The notes under the pieces are model-generated. The model searched no databases. It saw only the letters and a program-made list of their open reading frames with translations, and was not told the origin of the DNA. 64,000 nucleotides of DNA from Ancrocorticia sp039812645. GTDB lineage: Bacteria; Actinomycetota; Actinomycetes; Actinomycetales; Actinomycetaceae. Below, one piece after another: positions 1 through 9,663 of the stretch. The DNA is taken from positions 1 through 64,000 of the forward strand of contig JBDIAV010000008.1 in assembly GCA_039812645.1 (NCBI GenBank), written 5' to 3'. The number at the start of each line of letters is the position of its first letter. Position 1 is the stretch's first letter. A program made the position numbers and the translations under genes.

Positions 1-2
1 CC

Positions 3-2696
3 GCCGCCCCAACCGACACTTCCCCCATCGTCCTCCCACCCTTTGATCCGATCCCGGATGTACACCTCGGCGAGCAGACGATGGCCGAACTTCGACGCTG
101 GGCCGCAAGCGAGAGCGAAAAATATACAAATTCCACACTGGACTGGCAGCGAGAGCGGGCAAGGCGGGCGCGCTCCTATACGGATTCCGACTTCCGCGCC
201 TTCATCGCGGTGGCTAACGGTGAGGGCTCTCGGTACGACGTGCTCGCTGAATACAGCCCCCACCTGCTACGCAAGGCGGTTCCCTCGCTTAACCTCATTC
301 ATGCGTTGAGGCTGCGTCTAGCTGGATCTAGTTCACAGATCACCTGGTTCCTGCACGGCGTTACTTGGGGCGAGGTTGATTTCCGTGCAATCGAGGACGC
401 AGTTCGCAGGGCTGGTGCCTCCGCTGACCAGGTGAAGAATGGCGTCACGGAGGAGCAACTGATCACGCACGCCGAACGTTGGCCATCCGAGATGTCTTGG
501 GCGTGGTTCTCCCATCGGCTCCCCATCCTACAAACCTGGCTAGGTGGAAATACCTACGAGATGTCACGCGCTTTAGGTATCCTCACGGAGTTCCCGTCGC
601 TTCCGGATTCGCTAGTTCCCTCCGTCGCCGAGTTGGCTCTGAGCGAGTCGAAAATTGTTCGTCCATTGGCGCAGGCCACGCTGGCGCACCACCCCTCCGC
701 ACTATCTCTCGCAATTCACGGCCTGGCAGATGGTAAAGGCGAGATCCGAGCAGCTGCCGCTCTCTGGATCGCGGCGCAACTGGCTGGATCTCCATCCTCA
801 CACCCTCCAGCAGGTAAGGAGCCCTCAAAGGACGCCGGCACCGCCGCCGTTGCGAACGACCGGGCCACTGGAATTCATGCACTCCAGGCGGCACTGAAAA
901 AGGAGCGGCGGGAGGGTCCGAAAGCGGCGATGCTCAACGCGCTTGAGCGGTTAGGGGCCGATATCTCAGCACAGTTGGCACCTGAACTCCTGCTTGCCGA
1001 GGCCACAAAGGGGCTGAAAGGAAAGGTGCCTGCAGCATTCGCCTGGTTCGATCTGGACACACTTCCTGCCGCGCACTGGGCCAACGGTAGCGCGGTTGAT
1101 CCAGCGATCATCCGCTGGTGGACAATTCTTGCGCACAAACTCAAGAATCCTGACGGCACAGGTCTACTTGATCGTTATCTTTCACTGCTTGATCCTGAGG
1201 ATTCGGCCCGCCTTGGGCGATTCATCCTGACTACCTGGGTTGAACGGGATACCTGCCATCCCAGCGAAGAAGAGTGCCACGAATATTCGCAGACTCATGG
1301 GCCTCTCCACTGGCAGAGGGCGCAGGATTCCTATCAGCGAGCTCTCAAGCAGGGTAGCTCAGACTGGCTCGAATGGACTCGAAACCAGGCTGCCAAGCCG
1401 GTTGAACGGTACATTCAGGAGCTGTATCAGGCTAAACAGTCTGAGTACCTTGGTTCAGCCACACCGGATAAGGGACTGTTGGCGCTGACCACCCGAATAC
1501 CCGGCATCGAGTTGGCAAACGCCGTGCAGAGCTACATTCGCGCCCACGGAGCACGTCGTGCCCAGGTGGAGTCCCTCGTGCACACTCTGTATGCAAACGG
1601 GGATCCCGCTGCAATCCAGCTACTACTCTCGATTTCACGGCGCTTCAAGCAGGTCACCGTACAGGCCAAGGCTAAGGAGCTGGTCGATCGGCTCGCGGAG
1701 CAGCGCGGCTGGAGCTCCGAGGAATTGTCCGACCGTACTATTCCCACTGCTGGATTCAGCGACGACCGCCTGCTTCACCTGAGCTTCGGCAGCCGCGAGT
1801 TTATCGGTCGAGTGAACTCAAAGTACGGCATCGAACTGTCCACCCCGGATGGCAAGATCATCAAGGCACTTCCAAAACCGCGCATGACCGACGACGAAGA
1901 GGCCGCCGCTGAGGCACGCAAGCAGCTGACCTCCGCCCGCAAGGAACTCAAGGCGGTGATGACATTGCAACGCTCGCGTCTCTATGAGTCGATGTGCACT
2001 GCCCGTACCTGGTCCGTGGCCGACTGGAGGGAGTTTCTGCTGCACCACTCACTCATGTCCCAGCTCATTCCACGGCTGGTTTGGCAAGAGTTGGCGGCTG
2101 ATGGCTCAGTATGCCAGTTCCGCCCCACGGAGGATGGAGAGCTGCTGGATATCAAGGACGACGCCATATCACTGGCTTCCAATTCACAGGTCCGTTTGGC
2201 TCATCGCATCGATATGAGCGTGGACGAGGCCCGGGCCTGGGCGGAGAGCCTCAGGGACTACGAGGTTACCCCTCTCTTCGACCAGCTGGGCGCAGAACTT
2301 CCTTCTCAGCTGCCTTCCGAACTATTGTCACTAGGCACCGACGTGGTGAAGTTTAAGGAACTGGCCGGTCACATGACCGATTCCTTCTCCTTCCGCGGCG
2401 TCGCCACTAAGCGCGGATATATCCGCGGCTCCGCCGAGGACGGTGGATGGTTCTTCGAGTACACCAAGGAGTTCTCGTCGGCGGGAATCACAGCGGTTAT
2501 CGACTTTACCGGGGCATTCCTCCCAGAGGAAAACATTCCATGTGCCACAGAGAGCCTGTATTTCCGGCGCGGCATGCGGCGGATTCCGCTGCGAGACGTT
2601 CCACCTCGCCTGCTCGCCGAATGCCATGCCGATTACGCGGCCCTGGCCGCACTCGGCCCCTACGACCCGGATTATGAGAAACATGCAGGAATCTGA
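3..2696 (+). CDS. DUF4132 (MolR/YehI family) protein, 5'-truncated by window edge
   Basis: The frame is open to the left edge, so the start lies outside the window; the ATG at 81 is internal. About 897 codons remain, against roughly 1200 residues for E. coli YehI. The final third carries the family signature: a WREFLLHHSLM-type stretch, then LIPRLVWQE, an FRPTEDGELLD stretch and a VRLAHR...YEVTPLFDQLG block, ending in a PLRDVPPRLLAE-like segment. The N-terminal half is helical and repeat-like (HEAT-like by eye). No signal peptide or membrane segment is visible, so it is probably cytosolic. It heads a five-gene operon with an AAA+ ATPase, DUF5682, VWA and SWIM genes, matching E. coli yehI-yehL-yehM-yehP-yehQ. 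The molecular function is unknown; a scaffold or substrate-recognition role is inference. Confidence 0.85.
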   Translation, partial: AAPTDTSPIVLPPFDPIPDVHLGEQTMAELRRWAASESEKYTNSTLDWQRERARRARSYTDSDFRAFIAVANGEGSRYDVLAEYSPHLLRKAVPSLNLIHALRLRLAGSSSQITWFLHGVTWGEVDFRAIEDAVRRAGASADQVKNGVTEEQLITHAERWPSEMSWAWFSHRLPILQTWLGGNTYEMSRALGILTEFPSLPDSLVPSVAELALSESKIVRPLAQATLAHHPSALSLAIHGLADGKGEIRAAAALWIAAQLAGSPSSHPPAGKEPSKDAGTAAVANDRATGIHALQAALKKERREGPKAAMLNALERLGADISAQLAPELLLAEATKGLKGKVPAAFAWFDLDTLPAAHWANGSAVDPAIIRWWTILAHKLKNPDGTGLLDRYLSLLDPEDSARLGRFILTTWVERDTCHPSEEECHEYSQTHGPLHWQRAQDSYQRALKQGSSDWLEWTRNQAAKPVERYIQELYQAKQSEYLGSATPDKGLLALTTRIPGIELANAVQSYIRAHGARRAQVESLVHTLYANGDPAAIQLLLSISRRFKQVTVQAKAKELVDRLAEQRGWSSEELSDRTIPTAGFSDDRLLHLSFGSREFIGRVNSKYGIELSTPDGKIIKALPKPRMTDDEEAAAEARKQLTSARKELKAVMTLQRSRLYESMCTARTWSVADWREFLLHHSLMSQLIPRLVWQELAADGSVCQFRPTEDGELLDIKDDAISLASNSQVRLAHRIDMSVDEARAWAESLRDYEVTPLFDQLGAELPSQLPSELLSLGTDVVKFKELAGHMTDSFSFRGVATKRGYIRGSAEDGGWFFEYTKEFSSAGITAVIDFTGAFLPEENIPCATESLYFRRGMRRIPLRDVPPRLLAECHADYAALAALGPYDPDYEKHAGI

Positions 2697-2758
2697 GCCT
2701 CGTCGAAGGTGACGTAAGAATCTCGTAAAAGAGCAGCTGAGTGAAGAGTGAGGTAGAA

Positions 2759-3865
2759 ATGACGACTGACAGCAATTCTGGGGTGCAACTCCGTGTTCCG
2801 GCCGAGGAGCGTTACGCTGCCGAGTTAGTGCGCCTAGCCGAATGGGACCGGCTCTCCGGCGGGGATCTACCACCTGGTTGGCTCCGTTCACCGCGGGCCG
2901 TCCGCAAATTTATTTTGGGCGACGACGCCCTCGCCATCACCCGCAAGTTCTACGGGGATGATCCACTAGTGGACCGGGCCATTGTCTCCCTGTTGGGGCG
3001 ACAAGGCTTGATGCTGGTGGGGGAACCAGGCACCGCAAAGTCCATGCTCTCGGAGTTGTTGGCCGCCGCTATCTCGGGAACCTCAAACTTGACCATCCAG
3101 GGCTCGGCAGGCACCACCGAGGATCATATCCGCTACTCATGGAACTATGCGCTGCTTATCGCCGAGGGGCCAAGTGAGCGATCACTTGTTCCTTCCCCCA
3201 TCTATCAAGCGATGCAGTCTGGACGGATCGTACGCTTCGAGGAGATCACACGTTGCCCACCGGAGATTCAGGACACGATGGTCTCGATTCTGTCCGAAAA
3301 GCAGTTGATGGTTCCGGAGCTGGGCGGTGAGAATCGAGTATCCGCACGGCCTGGCTTCAATATCATTGCCACGGCGAACCTACGCGATCGCGGTGTCCAT
3401 GAGATGTCGGCAGCTTTGAAACGGCGCTTTAACTTCGAGACGGTACGGCCTATTCGCGATCGTCGTTTCGAGGCCGAACTTATCACTCGGACGCTAGACA
3501 GCGAACTCGGACCACATCGTCCTTCCTTCGGGCCCGATATCATGGATGTGCTGGTAACCGCCTTCGCAGACCTGCGGACGGGGCATACTGCCTCGGGAAC
3601 GCCAGTCAAGCGGCCGGAGGCTGTTATGTCCACTGCCGAGGCCGTGAACGTCGCAATTGCAGCGTCGATGTCTGCTCAATACTTGGGCGATGGGAAGGTC
3701 GGTGCTCGCGAGGTCGCACAACAAATCATTGGCATCGCGCTCAAAGGTTCCGATGAGGATGCCCGATTGATGCGCCATTACATTGACAATGTGGTCCGCG
3801 AGCGCGCTCGCTCTGCCAGTCATTGGCGAGAGTTCTTCAAGGCTTCGGAAGAGCTATGGAACTAA
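2759..3865 (+). CDS. MoxR-like AAA+ ATPase, YehL subfamily
   Basis: A predicted ATP-driven remodelling enzyme of the MoxR AAA+ family. Walker A is GEPGTAKS at residues 88-95, Walker B is IVRFEE at about 157-162, a sensor-1-like Asn lies in IIATANLRD near 207, and KRRF near 221-224 is a likely arginine-finger region. The start at 2759 is preferred because a GAGG sits 5-6 nt upstream; a GTG at 2741 is possible but has a weaker site. The gene follows the DUF4132 gene by 62 nt and overlaps the DUF5682 gene by 10 nt. MoxR ATPases usually act with a VWA protein, and one is encoded two genes downstream, so a ring ATPase plus VWA adaptor is likely. Substrate unknown. Confidence 0.9.
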   Translation: MTTDSNSGVQLRVPAEERYAAELVRLAEWDRLSGGDLPPGWLRSPRAVRKFILGDDALAITRKFYGDDPLVDRAIVSLLGRQGLMLVGEPGTAKSMLSELLAAAISGTSNLTIQGSAGTTEDHIRYSWNYALLIAEGPSERSLVPSPIYQAMQSGRIVRFEEITRCPPEIQDTMVSILSEKQLMVPELGGENRVSARPGFNIIATANLRDRGVHEMSAALKRRFNFETVRPIRDRRFEAELITRTLDSELGPHRPSFGPDIMDVLVTAFADLRTGHTASGTPVKRPEAVMSTAEAVNVAIAASMSAQYLGDGKVGAREVAQQIIGIALKGSDEDARLMRHYIDNVVRERARSASHWREFFKASEELWN

Positions 3866-6339
3866 ACGGGTCTCCGAGCCAATCTCATAGACTCCCAGCG
3901 TTCGCTGGTGGCTCCCTCGACGAGCGCACGAAACGCGGCCTAACGTCGCTGGAGAAATGGCGTCAGGCTGGCATTCACTTCGCACCAATTCGACATCACT
4001 CGCCCGGGTGTGCGAAAGCGTTGATCACCCTGTTGGAGGAGGTAGTACCAAGTACTGTGCTCATCGAGGGTCCGCGTGAATACACCGCATTACTTCCCGC
4101 TCTGGCGGACGAACGGACGCGCCCACCTATCGCAGTTCTCTCTTTACACAGGGATACTTCGGGGTTCTACCCCATGGCGGAGTTCTCTCCCGAATGGGTT
4201 GCTCTTCGCTGGGCCTCCACACAGGGCGCTACCATCGATTTCATTGACCAATCGTGGGCCGATCAGCATCATTCGGACGATCCCGGTGTGGTCATTCGGA
4301 CGATGCAACGCGAGCGTTACCTAGCGCAGAGCGCTTCGCTAGAAGCGTTGGCCATGCGTTTGGGTTGCCGCGACTACAACGAGTTATGGGAGCATCTGTT
4401 CGAGGTACAGAATCCGATCCTCTGGGACGGGAGCCCACAACATCGGGACTCCTCCGAAGCGGACTCGCAGGCAATCAATTGGCAAAAGTTCTTCGGCGAG
4501 GTATTCGTTTGGTGCGCCATGTCGCGAGTAGATGTGGAGCGTGAGGTCCTCGATACTGACGGCACACACGGGCGTGAGTCCATCATGGCCGCAATGATCC
4601 GGCACCATCGTGAAACTAGCGCGGGACCAATCGTCATCGTCACCGGAGGTTTCCACACTTTGGGCCTTCTGGAATCTCTGGATGAAACATCCGAGGGCAA
4701 CTGGTTAGGAACGCACAACCCTGCACATCTCAACCCTACCTATCCGGCATGGTTAGTACGCTATGACCTGGAGCGTCTGAACGAACTAAGCGGCTATGGG
4801 GCGGGTATGCCTTCACCCGGTTTCTGGCAAAGGGTATGGCGCTCCAACGAGTGTGAATCGCGCCAGTTAGTGGTTGAGGTGTTACTGGATGTGGCCACAG
4901 AGTTACGCGCAGCAGGAGAGCAGCTCAGTACAGCCGAAATCACGGCGGCTGCCGAACACGCACTGCGGCTCATGGAGCTGCGGGGGCGTCCTCGCCCTGG
5001 CCGCACCGATCTCCTGGATGCCATGCAGAGCTGCTTTGTGCGCGATGAGAATGAGAGAGTCCTCGCAAGCGCCGTCGCCAAGGTATTCGCCAGCCGAACG
5101 TTGGGGGAACTGCCACCCGGTCTAGCCTCGCCGCCTTTGGTGGCCAAGATACGAGAATCGGCCAAGGCGCTGCGCTTCCAAATAGAGGACAGTACGCGCC
5201 GTGTCGTGCACCTTGACACCGCACGAAAGCCCTCACATATCCGGCGCCGTGAGTTTCTTGCAAGAATGCGTTTCGTCGGCTCCGGTTTCAGCCGTCAAAT
5301 CGGCGGTGCAGACCTGCTGAACAGCAGCGGTATGGGACAGTTGTTTGAGAACTGGGAATACTCGTGGAGCCCGGCAGTCGAAGCAAAACTCATCGAACTG
5401 AGCCCAATGGGCGCCACTCTGGACGAAGTGGTAGCTGCACAGCTTCGCCGTCGTTTGGGGGAGCCTGGGGATGCTGCCACGGTGGCGAAGCTCCTCACCG
5501 AGCTTGTCGTCATGGGAGAATCCGATCTCATCCCCGCGGCGATCGTACAGTTGCAAACGCTACTGGACCAGCATTCATCGTTAACAACAATTCTCGCAGC
5601 CCTGACCTCCATCAACACGTTGATGACGGAGAGTGGCAGGGTCCAGCTCAATGGACGTGACCTGGAACTAAGGCAACTCCTCGAGGTGGGAATGGCCGCC
5701 GTCGCCTATCATCTGGGAACTCTGGAACTGGTGGCAGACGACGCCGTCGCCCCAGCATGCGCCGCCATCCTCGCACTGCGAGATCTCTTGACTACGCTGG
5801 AGAGAACCGGTTCGCCCAGCCATCCAACTCCCCTCGACACCTCTGCTCCCCGCCGGGAGCTGACACGGCTGCGTGAAGTGGAGGCACCCGCACAGTTGCA
5901 CGGTGTTCTTGTGGGGGTGGCGTGGACAGATGGCGAGCTGACCGAGGACGATCTGACTCGCCGCATCCAAGCTGTCCTTCATCCAGGAGTGGACCCGGAG
6001 GTCACCTCTGGATTCGTGCTCGGCTTGTTGGAAGCGGCCCCAGATCTCGCGCATCACTCGGAGGCGTTTGTCGAGGCACTCAACTCCAGAATCTCTGAGT
6101 TAGACGATCGCTCCTTCCTGCGCGTCCTTCCGGATCTCCGCCAAGCATTCACCTGGCTACGGCCAGTGGAAACAGCCAAACTCGCCCAATCTGTTGCCAC
6201 GCTCATTGGCACGAATGCGGCAGATCTGGATGTTGTCCTACGTCTAGATCCGGCACTCGTCAACAGAGCTCGGGAGATTGAACGAGATCTCCTCACATCC
6301 CTGGTCAGGGACAGCTTTGGAGGAGGGAGGACACGATGA
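3856..6339 (+). CDS. DUF5682 family protein (YehM-like)
   Basis: About 827 residues. The N-terminal third has a LIEGP motif, a block reading EFSPEWVALRWA and an IDFIDQSWAD stretch, then an Arg/Glu-rich helix and a VTGGFHTLGL motif. By eye this resembles the EreA/ChaN-like fold, so a cryptic metal-binding or hydrolase-like domain is possible, but that is inference. The rest is helical with no recognised motif. The ATG at 3856 was chosen over an in-frame TTG at 3823 because GGAAGAG lies just upstream; it overlaps the ATPase stop. The gene end overlaps the next start in an ATGA. It always belongs with the neighbouring AAA+, VWA and SWIM genes in this cluster type. Function unknown. Confidence 0.85.
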   Translation: MELNGSPSQSHRLPAFAGGSLDERTKRGLTSLEKWRQAGIHFAPIRHHSPGCAKALITLLEEVVPSTVLIEGPREYTALLPALADERTRPPIAVLSLHRDTSGFYPMAEFSPEWVALRWASTQGATIDFIDQSWADQHHSDDPGVVIRTMQRERYLAQSASLEALAMRLGCRDYNELWEHLFEVQNPILWDGSPQHRDSSEADSQAINWQKFFGEVFVWCAMSRVDVEREVLDTDGTHGRESIMAAMIRHHRETSAGPIVIVTGGFHTLGLLESLDETSEGNWLGTHNPAHLNPTYPAWLVRYDLERLNELSGYGAGMPSPGFWQRVWRSNECESRQLVVEVLLDVATELRAAGEQLSTAEITAAAEHALRLMELRGRPRPGRTDLLDAMQSCFVRDENERVLASAVAKVFASRTLGELPPGLASPPLVAKIRESAKALRFQIEDSTRRVVHLDTARKPSHIRRREFLARMRFVGSGFSRQIGGADLLNSSGMGQLFENWEYSWSPAVEAKLIELSPMGATLDEVVAAQLRRRLGEPGDAATVAKLLTELVVMGESDLIPAAIVQLQTLLDQHSSLTTILAALTSINTLMTESGRVQLNGRDLELRQLLEVGMAAVAYHLGTLELVADDAVAPACAAILALRDLLTTLERTGSPSHPTPLDTSAPRRELTRLREVEAPAQLHGVLVGVAWTDGELTEDDLTRRIQAVLHPGVDPEVTSGFVLGLLEAAPDLAHHSEAFVEALNSRISELDDRSFLRVLPDLRQAFTWLRPVETAKLAQSVATLIGTNAADLDVVLRLDPALVNRAREIERDLLTSLVRDSFGGGRTR

Positions 6340-7463
6340 GCGACAATCCTGAGCTTGCTCGCAGGTGGCGATTGATTCTCGGCCGCTACGCGGAACAAAA
6401 TCTTCCGAGCCGTGCTGTGGATAACGATCTGGAGAGTACCCTGTCCTTTCTCTATGACCGTGCCTATGCGGAACGCGGACACCGACACGCGCCGTCGGGC
6501 AAGGGTGGCAGCCTGGGAGCGTCGGAGCTGACCGCTCTCGACTGGCTGGATCGTGCACGCCGTATCTTTCCCCACTCCACCTTGGAGCGTATGGAGCGCG
6601 ATGCCATTACCCGCTACGGCCTCGACGAGTTACTCGCCGACCACGCTGCCGTGGAATCTGTTCAGGCCAGTCCCGATCTGGCGAAGGCCCTGCTCCGCGC
6701 GAAGGGAAAACTGTCAGCTGCCACCGCCGACGGCGTTCGCGTCATTATTACGAAGGTGGTTGCCGAGATCGTCGAACGGATTCGTCCACAATTCACCACG
6801 GCCCTTACAGGGTCGCGAGTGCGCCACCAACGCTCTCCTCATGCCTCACTGCGCAACCTTGACTGGAGGGGAACCATTGGTGCAAACCTCTCCCACGTGG
6901 ATCCCACGACTGGAAAAATGGTGATTGAGGAGATCCGCTTCATGTCCAGGAAGCGCCGCCGCAATCTCGACTGGCAAGTCATCATTCTGGTGGATCAATC
7001 GGGTTCCATGGCGGGTTCAGTGCTCCACAGTGCCATCTGTGCCGCGATCCTCGCGGGGCTCCCGGGTATCAGTGTGCGGCTCGTTCTCTTCGACACCTCG
7101 ATTGTCGACATGACGCACCTAGCCAGCGATCCGGTGGAAGTCCTCATGACAGCGCAACTGGGCGGAGGAACCAACATTGCGCAAGCGATGGAGTACGCCC
7201 GGAAGCTGGTGGAACAGCCTACACGCACGGTCGTCGCTCTCATTAGCGACTTCGAGGAGGGCGGCTCGGTTTCCTCGCTGCTTTCGTCGACACAGGCGCT
7301 CGCCTCCTCGGGAGTCCGGCTACTCGGTTTAGCTTCGCTCGACGACGACGGCGACCCTTGGTACGACCGTCAGATGGCCGCGCGGCTCACCACCCAGGGA
7401 ATGGAAATTGCAGCCATGACGCCAGATCGCTTCGCTGACTGGTTGGCGGAGGTGACACAGTGA
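6336..7463 (+). CDS. VWA domain protein (YehP-like)
   Basis: A 375-residue protein with an N-terminal helical region and a C-terminal von Willebrand factor A domain. The metal-ion-dependent adhesion site is complete: DQSGS gives Asp220, Ser222 and Ser224, followed by a QLGGGTNI loop supplying the Thr ligand and an ISDFEEGG stretch supplying the last Asp. VWA proteins paired with MoxR ATPases act as adaptors that bring substrates to the ring. The ATGA overlap with the DUF5682 gene and GTGA overlap with the SWIM gene indicate translational coupling. No signal peptide, so cytosolic. Strong family call; partner and target are inferred from synteny. Confidence 0.9.
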   Translation: MSDNPELARRWRLILGRYAEQNLPSRAVDNDLESTLSFLYDRAYAERGHRHAPSGKGGSLGASELTALDWLDRARRIFPHSTLERMERDAITRYGLDELLADHAAVESVQASPDLAKALLRAKGKLSAATADGVRVIITKVVAEIVERIRPQFTTALTGSRVRHQRSPHASLRNLDWRGTIGANLSHVDPTTGKMVIEEIRFMSRKRRRNLDWQVIILVDQSGSMAGSVLHSAICAAILAGLPGISVRLVLFDTSIVDMTHLASDPVEVLMTAQLGGGTNIAQAMEYARKLVEQPTRTVVALISDFEEGGSVSSLLSSTQALASSGVRLLGLASLDDDGDPWYDRQMAARLTTQGMEIAAMTPDRFADWLAEVTQ

Positions 7464-9592
7464 GTCAGGAGGAGATCTCGGTTGCTGGGGTTGCTGGACA
7501 CAATCATGGCAAGGGCCAATCCGGGGCACCCTGGCTAGTCAATCTGCCGGGAGAAGCGGCACTTATTGCCGCCTCCAACCGGGGTACCTTCCGGCGGGCC
7601 AGCAAGCTGGCCGTGTCCACACCCATCGAGATGGTGAGCTGCGACGATACGCAGGCAACCTTCGTCGTCGGCGAAGCACGAGTGGAACTGTTCCCCGGAG
7701 GCCCCAATCACGCGCGCTGTGACTGCCCGGTGGCAGCCACGTGCGTCCACATTATCGCGGCGTATCTATGGGCGGCACAGAAGAACAACAGAAGCACGGA
7801 CGTTGGGGCCGAGCCCGCCGCGCCAGAGGATTCCAGGGCGCATAAGGTGGATCAGCCAGAGGGGTCACCGTCCCATCCACTCGACGATCTACTTGCCGAT
7901 GTCCTCGGCTGGGACATGGCAGAGGTCAACAAGGCCGCGGGTGTCGCAGCGGTACGCACGGTTGCAAACGAATCTCCAGCCACCGGATTAAGCGTCGCGG
8001 TGGAGGACGGCGCTCTCACAATTTCTTGGCCTCAGTCAGTCCGTCCCAACGCCCCCACACTCGTCATCCTGCCGGGACTTGGCATGTCAGAAATGGTCGT
8101 GTCCGGAACGCACAGCGAGGCACAGACCCGTGTATGGCGGCTGCGGGCGCTCGTTGAGCTGTTTGCAGCACAGGGCCGGGAGTGGGTGTGGCCCAATGAC
8201 ATAGCGGCGAGCAATCGTACGAGTGCGGAACAGCGGCTGGTAGCTGCGCAAACCATGGAGATCAGCGAATCCCTCATTGGTCGCGGACTCTCCCACCTCG
8301 GTGGCGAGAGCATCGATGCGCTATCGAGGGTATCCGAACTGGCCACACTGGAAGATCTGCGGCTACTGGGACGGCTCGGCGGAGCCGCCGCGGCAAAACT
8401 TCGGGCGCTTCGCCAGCGTGACGATCGCACAACGGAATCAATCTGTCTAGCGGCGCTGGCGGAAACATGGGCACTCGCTTCCCTCATCCAACAAACCGAA
8501 ACAGAGCTGCCACCCCAACTTCTCGGAGGCAGGTTTCGCGAGGGCGAGAAAGCAGATCTCGGTCCCCTCGCTCCGCTCGCGGCCCGCTGGTGGCGTAGCC
8601 CGGACGGAAGCCGCGGATTCACCTGGTACGCACTGGACACCGCAAACGGTGAGATCGAAAAAGTAACAACCGGGCGGGCCGCTGGCTCAGATCCGGGTTT
8701 CCAGGCGGGCTGGACATCGCCTCTGGTCTGGGGAGCCTCAGCTAAGAGGCTCTCAGCAGGAATCGTGCGATTATCCGGAGCCGAACGCCGAGAGGACGGC
8801 ACACTGGCGGCAACCACGCGGACGCGGGTGGAACAAGTCACGGAGCTTGGACAGCTCGATCTGGACACGCTTGCCGCACGAGTGAATCAACAATCAGCCG
8901 GACTCATGCGCACGGCGTTTGGTGCCGATACCGAACGCCTCCGGTTGGTGCGGCCGCGCAAGCGGTTCGGGCTTGGCCCCATTGAAGTGGACGAGGTAGC
9001 GCAGGAATTGCTCTGGTCTGTCACCGACTCCGCAGGCGAAACATATCGGCTGGCTCTCCCAGCGAATGAGGCCAATGCTCGGAAACTCTCGTGGTTGGCC
9101 AATGCTGGGCAGCTCCAAGCGATCACGCTATTGGATCATCGACCCGAAGCCGCATTTGTGATGGGCACAAACGGTTTGGAGTTAATTTCCTTAACGCTCA
9201 CTCCACTTGACCACGATATACATGGTGGAGGGCTGTGGCGGAAATTGCTGGGACGCAATAAAGAACGTATCGCTCGCACGAGGGAATCGACTGGTCTGCA
9301 GCGGCTGTTGTTATCCGTACGGGACATTCTGGAAACACTCGCCTCCACCGGAGCTGCCCCTTCCTCGCGTCTCGAAGCAATATTGACTGCGCGGACCCGG
9401 GAACTAGACGATCTTGGTCTGTCGTCTCTGGCGGACGCCTTGCGGGAAGTGCTAGGAAGCGAGAGCACACCGGCACAGAAAACACCAAATAAACCAACGC
9501 AACGAGCACGCGACGCGAGCGGTCGTCCCGATCCTGCGCACGTACTGTGGGCAGCGTTTCTCCTGCGTCGTGTGGAAGTCTTGGCGGACTGA
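7460..9592 (+). CDS. SWIM zinc finger protein (YehQ-like)
   Basis: A 710-residue protein with a GTG start overlapping the VWA stop (GTGA). The SWIM zinc-binding motif is complete: Cys87, Cys89, Cys95 and His97 (CxCx5CxH). SWIM domains bind DNA or protein; the family role in YehQ proteins is not established. The remainder is helical and has no recognisable catalytic motif. It closes the operon; the facing gluD gene begins about 70 nt downstream on the other strand and I see no strong terminator between. The domain call is firm; function is unknown. Confidence 0.85.
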   Translation: MSQEEISVAGVAGHNHGKGQSGAPWLVNLPGEAALIAASNRGTFRRASKLAVSTPIEMVSCDDTQATFVVGEARVELFPGGPNHARCDCPVAATCVHIIAAYLWAAQKNNRSTDVGAEPAAPEDSRAHKVDQPEGSPSHPLDDLLADVLGWDMAEVNKAAGVAAVRTVANESPATGLSVAVEDGALTISWPQSVRPNAPTLVILPGLGMSEMVVSGTHSEAQTRVWRLRALVELFAAQGREWVWPNDIAASNRTSAEQRLVAAQTMEISESLIGRGLSHLGGESIDALSRVSELATLEDLRLLGRLGGAAAAKLRALRQRDDRTTESICLAALAETWALASLIQQTETELPPQLLGGRFREGEKADLGPLAPLAARWWRSPDGSRGFTWYALDTANGEIEKVTTGRAAGSDPGFQAGWTSPLVWGASAKRLSAGIVRLSGAERREDGTLAATTRTRVEQVTELGQLDLDTLAARVNQQSAGLMRTAFGADTERLRLVRPRKRFGLGPIEVDEVAQELLWSVTDSAGETYRLALPANEANARKLSWLANAGQLQAITLLDHRPEAAFVMGTNGLELISLTLTPLDHDIHGGGLWRKLLGRNKERIARTRESTGLQRLLLSVRDILETLASTGAAPSSRLEAILTARTRELDDLGLSSLADALREVLGSESTPAQKTPNKPTQRARDASGRPDPAHVLWAAFLLRRVEVLAD

Positions 9593-9663
9593 GCGCAGGG
9601 ATTCCACCAGGAAGCAGCGCCGCTTTACCGACGGCGTGGTACAACGGTTCCGCCCCACCCCGC

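Noticed and set aside
8032..8868. Antisense frame opposite the SWIM gene
   Set aside because: Ser/Arg-rich low-complexity translation without a start signal; shadow of the coding strand.
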